Source: Daphnia carinata
Lineage: Eukaryota > Arthropoda > Branchiopoda > Diplostraca > Daphniidae
Length of the DNA stretch: 64,000 nucleotides
Direction: 5' to 3'
NCBI RefSeq assembly: GCF_022539665.2
Contig: NC_081340.1
Location: forward strand, 6,261,357-6,325,356
The stretch's first letter is position 1. The number at the start of each line of letters is the position of its first letter. The notes under the pieces were generated by a model. The model was not told the origin of the DNA and ran no database searches. It worked only from the letters and a program-made list of their open reading frames with translations. A program made the position numbers and the translations under genes. Shown piece by piece: positions 60,232 through 64,000 of the stretch.

Positions 60232-62953
60232 CAGGACAAATCCGAAAAAATTAGAATTTTTTTATAACATCGAGCAGCTTCCCGACCGACGATGACATCC
60301 ATGCAACACGCACAATGCGCATTGCTGGACGATGACGACGCTAAGGGATCACACACACACACACACACCCCTCCCCCGCAGACACTAGGACGGGGCCAAT
60401 TGTTTCGTCGGTGTGTTCCTCTTGGCAAAAATGAATAGATGACGAAATTCAAAACAAAAAAAAAAAATCCACACACACACACACACACCGACTACCTTCC
60501 CTTTTGAAAATTATTGCCCGACACACTTTTTGATTTCGATTGGAATGACAACTATGAGAAGATGGTGAACATCAAATCACGATCTCTTTTTTTTTTTTTT
60601 TCTTCCAAATTGTCCAGCATCACCGCCCACTTTTGGCTAAAGAACTTGTTCGCGATGATTCAGTTTTTTTTTTTTTTTTTGTCGTTGTTGAGAGAGAGGG
60701 CAGGGGGAGGTAGAATTCTTGTCGGGGCGTCGTCACCCTGGCCGAAGAGAAGCGAAACCAAGCACAAAATAGCTGACTGTTTGACAGGCGTGTCGTTTTG
60801 GAACACAAAAGAAATTACATCCAGGAATAATTTTCTTTTTTGATGTGTGTGTGTGTGTGTGTGAAGTTGTTCAATCTGGGTCAAAAACACCAAGATCCAA
60901 GATATTTTCTTGTCTTCTTGAAAAAAAAAAAAAAAAAACAAAAAAACAAAAAAACAAGAAAGACGGACGGGAGGGTGGCCAAGGCACCGGTGCCCGTTAT
61001 GATGCAAAGATGCAGAAGCAAAAAAAGGCAGCACTGCGGTAGCAAGTCACGTCCGAGCAAAGAACAGACTCTCAACTGGATGTATCCTGCGCTCTCCTTC
61101 TGCTCCCAACTTTTTATTCATTACTCTTCTTTTCCTCCCCTCTCTCTCTCTCACTCTCTGCCCGTCTTTCTCTCTTCCATCCGTTCGTCTCTTTCTCTCT
61201 CTCCTCCCAACATACAAAAAAAAAAAAAGAAAAAAAAAAAAGAACGAGCGCAAGCGCAGCAGATTGCCCTCCCGTTCGAATGGAAGCAACGGGAGCACAC
61301 CCCTCCTCTCTTAACCAAGGCGATCAATCACGAACATCCTCTCTTTTATTTCAGTTAAAAGGAAAAAGAAAACGGGGCAACTACACAGCGCCAACCCCCC
61401 CCCCCCCCTCCATCCTTCCGCACACTCTTTTGTAATGTCTGTCTCTCTTTAAGTCAATTTCGATCGCGTTTGATCGACACAACGAATGAACCGAAACTCA
61501 AACAACCGCCCCTTCCCCCAAACCTTTGAAATAATCTAATTGCCCTCCCCCCATCAAATGAGCCCATTCTATCAAAACACAAGGGGGCGTTCAGGCGAAA
61601 CCAATTTTCGTCCCAGCGTTCCAAAGTTTTTTGAGAAAAAAAAAAATAAAAGTTAACAATCGCTAATAAGTGGGACCGTCGTTTAGTTGGGTTCTCGTTA
61701 AGGGGTTCGTGAAAAGACAGGAAAACAAACGAGGGCGTCTTCTTTCGTCATTTTCTTTTGGGTTTTCGCGAGTTGGCCATGCGTTACGAGAACAAGCTAT
61801 TGGGTCAGATTCCTCCTCCCTTCCTGCCCTTCCTTCGTCAAACGACGTAACAACAGTGAGGCACAATTGCGAGAGATTCCTTGCCTGCCCCTTTGGCAAA
61901 TTGGCAAACGTTGTTGTTATGATAGCGAAATCAACTGCGCCCCCCCCCCCTCTCCCTCGATCAATAACTTGACTTCTAATTCGCAAGCAGCTAAAAGGGA
62001 ATGAATCAGAGACCCAAACTGATTTTTCCCCCGATTGATGCGTTCCTATTGACGACCGTATTAAAACTTGGGAATCGAATTCGAGAATTATTCAAAAGCT
62101 TTCGCTCTCTCCTCTTTCTCAAAGAGCATAAAAAGCAGGATTTTGTGCGAATAGAAAAAGAGAAAGATTGGTATCTTAAGGGCGACATCATTCGTGACAC
62201 AGAATACGCCAAGACGGGCACGCCCCAAAACGTCCCGAGGATATCCGGAGAAAAGGAAGTTCTTAAATAAATAAAAAAAAAAAAAAAAAAAAAAAGAATG
62301 TCGTTTCAATTTCTTACCGGCAATTGTAGAAAGTGTGTTGGATGCGTTGGTCGGAGATGTCGCATTAGCCAAATCCGGCAATAAAATGCCCTTTTGAATG
62401 AGTTCGTCGCGGTGAGCTCTCATCGACATTTTCCTTTCGAGCGCTGCCGGGCCAAAAAAAAAGACAAAAAAAGACAAAAAACAAACAAACAAATGAATTC
62501 AATTAAAATCATTAAAGTCTAGCGGGGATCGTGTGCAACGTGATTGGACACCTTAGATCATTGCCCTCTGTTCCAGGCTTTATGGCCCCCTTCAAAAAGA
62601 GGGAAAAGCCAATCAGCGAGCAACGATGCGTGCGTATATAATATCCACGACATCTTGGAAGCTGGGTAGGAGGGAAGGGAGGGATTTAAAAAAAAAAAAA
62701 AAAAAAAAAAAGGCAAAAGGCAAAACAAAAGAAAAACATATACTCTGCGAGACGCTCTCCAACTTGTCGGATTTTCGCCGGACGCGCCATTTCCACGGTT
62801 TGAAGAGGCGGGAGAGCGAGGCGAACTTGGACTTGCTCCGTTCCAGTGGCAGGTTGTTCCAGCTGTTGATGGGCGTCGGGACGGGCTGACCGCTGCCAAT
62901 GCCCGTCACCCCGCCGACGCCGACGTGTGTCCCGTTGCTGTGAGAATGGCGAC
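52509..62953 (-). CDS. phactr: Phosphatase and actin regulator (Phactr), 5' partial
   Basis: Ten minus-strand exons, phases consistent: 62953-62744, 62443-62318, 57816-56518, 55989-55429, 55281-55062, about 53772-53218, 53115-53060, 52947-52844, 52755-52583 and 52521-52509. At least 1104 aa are visible; upstream exons lie beyond the window or in its last kb. The N-terminal part has [20 protein letters not shown], then RPEL1 ([20 protein letters not shown]). A huge Ser/Thr/Ala-rich region with Pro runs follows. RPEL2 ([16 protein letters not shown]), RPEL3 ([17 protein letters not shown]) and RPEL4 ([15 protein letters not shown]) lead into [20 protein letters not shown] and [16 protein letters not shown], ending RFHK. 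Family knowledge: RPEL motifs bind G-actin and the C-terminus binds PP1. The exon near 53.8 kb could start at 53,828 instead, but only 53,772 fits the preceding phase. One intron is GC-AG. Confidence 0.92.
53058..53059 (-). other. phactr: GC splice donor of a GC-AG intron in Phactr
   Basis: The exon encoding RPEL3 ends CTTAAAA followed by GCAAGT, the classic GC-donor consensus. The next exon starts after GAAACAG at 52,948. Using it keeps phase 1 on both sides (A+GA makes Arg); no GT donor nearby does. Confidence 0.7.
54814..54842. repeat. (ACC)n trinucleotide repeat
   Basis: About nine ACC/CAC units in a Phactr intron; next to poly(A)-rich sequence. Confidence 0.85.
57817..62317 (-). other. 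phactr: Large Phactr intron (about 4.5 kb)
   Basis: Between the RPEL1 exon and the Ser-rich exon. It contains many poly(A) tracts (+ strand), CA repeats at 60,200-60,227, 60,352-60,367 and 60,472-60,487, a TG repeat at 60,843-60,861 and a CT-rich block near 61,140-61,205. No exon of recognisable sequence was found inside. Confidence 0.6.
60200..60227. repeat. (CA)n microsatellite
   Basis: About 14 CA units within the large Phactr intron. Confidence 0.9.
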
Positions 62954-64000
62954 CTACCAACGGAAGGAAATAGAATTAGAATTGAATCATTTTTTTTTTC
63001 TTTTTTTTTTTTTTTTAAGCAACGACAATACAACACAAGATGGTTAACACATTGCGGCCAGACATTCCGGTCACGGACCAGCCGTTGTTTCTTTAAAAAA
63101 ACAAACACAAAAAAAAAAAAAAAAAAAACATTACCATATAATTTATATCGACTTATGAAAAGAATGGGGCGAGAGTTGCGGGAGGGCGGGTTGCAATTGC
63201 CGACCATGGAACCAACAACAACAAAAAAAAATTGGACGGTGAGGACAACAACCGCCGATAACGGTGGATATATTTTAACGTCTTTCCCTTTCTGTGCTCG
63301 TGTGGGGTGTCTAGTCATTTCTTTTTTTCCTTTTGTTATACAAGTGGCCAAAAGAAAAAGAAAAAAAGAGAGCAATAACTGGACGGAGTCGTGTGAAAAT
63401 GGCCTGTGGCTTTTTTCATCCCTCCATTTACTTGAATTCTCTTCGTCGGCCATTAAAAAAAAATGAACATTTTTATTTGGCCGCTAAAGCCGGACAGGAA
63501 GACGATCAAGAGGATTCACCACCAACATACCAAAAACATGGCAAAGGTTCTTACATCGCTATTTTAAGTTGTGCGCGCAAAAACGAAAGAAAGAAAACAA
63601 AAAAAAAAAATAAAAATAAATGCAGACAGAAATGCGATTTGGTTAGAGACGCACGAAAGAATTCAGCCAACATGAAAAGGAAAAGAAAATAAACAAATTT
63701 CATTTCTGTTTACAATCGGAAACGGCCAACTATTGGAATTGTTTTTGATTGTTTCTTTTCGAAGAGTATTAGGTTTTCCAGCATTGAATGAAAGCCGAGT
63801 CAGAGCCGTTTGTAAATCTACACGCAGCAAAAACAAATACGGGAGAAATATTCACGCACGACAAACACAGACGGGAAAAAAACAAATGCCGATCAAGCAA
63901 AAACCTATCAAATAGGGGGGTTTCTCATGTCAGGAAAGATCAACGGGGAATGCTTTTGAAAAATATGCGTGTGTCTATTTGACCTTTATTTCGGGGCTCA
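62954..64000 (-). other. phactr: Presumed 5' intron of Phactr
   Basis: The first visible exon begins after an acceptor (CGTTGGTAG at 62,954) in phase 1, so this stretch should be intron. It is A-rich on the + strand. I found no convincing further exon before the window end. Confidence 0.5.

Overview
The window looks like nuclear DNA of an arthropod, most likely a branchiopod crustacean such as Daphnia. This is inferred from gene content (a dpr-type immunoglobulin gene, tandem 27-kDa-hemolymph-glycoprotein/DUF1397 genes, a Phactr gene), many spliceosomal introns of about 70-120 nt mixed with a few multi-kb ones, and very dense homopolymer and dinucleotide tracts. No bacterial operons, CRISPR arrays or viral replication genes were seen. 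All gene models were built by reading splice sites and checking that codon phase is kept across each junction.

Layout. 1-92 holds the 3' end of an unidentified + strand gene. 93-25,068 has no convincing coding gene; it is T-rich and probably contains the 5' region and large introns of the gene that follows, with one good candidate non-coding exon at 12,508-12,630. 25,069-28,821 (+) is a complete 7-exon dpr-family gene encoding 399 aa: signal peptide, two Ig domains and a hydrophobic, GPI-like tail. 28,822-36,771 is mostly empty, with a possible TATA-driven exon at 32,132-32,405. 36,772-42,201 (-) carries two head-to-tail DUF1397 paralogs with the same six-exon plan. The downstream copy has an in-frame stop exactly at its exon 5/6 junction, and a 718-bp MITE-like element sits just past the stop codon of the upstream copy.

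42,300-50,900 is a different kind of DNA. It has few homopolymers and contains an unrecognised three-exon coding fragment, a small secreted-peptide-like ORF present in direct and inverted copies, and a nested set of inverted repeats. The outer arms lie at about 44.8-45.26 and 49.66-50.36 kb, the inner arms at 46.74-47.36 and 47.86-48.46 kb, and the central loop holds three tRNA-like sequences. This repeat island is the most unusual part of the window.

52,509-62,953 (-) is a large Phactr (phosphatase and actin regulator) gene running off the right side at its 5' end. It has one N-terminal and three C-terminal RPEL actin-binding motifs, a conserved C-terminal PP1-binding region, a very long Ser/Thr-rich exon and one GC-AG intron. 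The genes have no evident shared pathway: dpr proteins act in cell-surface recognition, DUF1397 proteins are secreted and of unknown role, and Phactr acts in intracellular actin/PP1 control.
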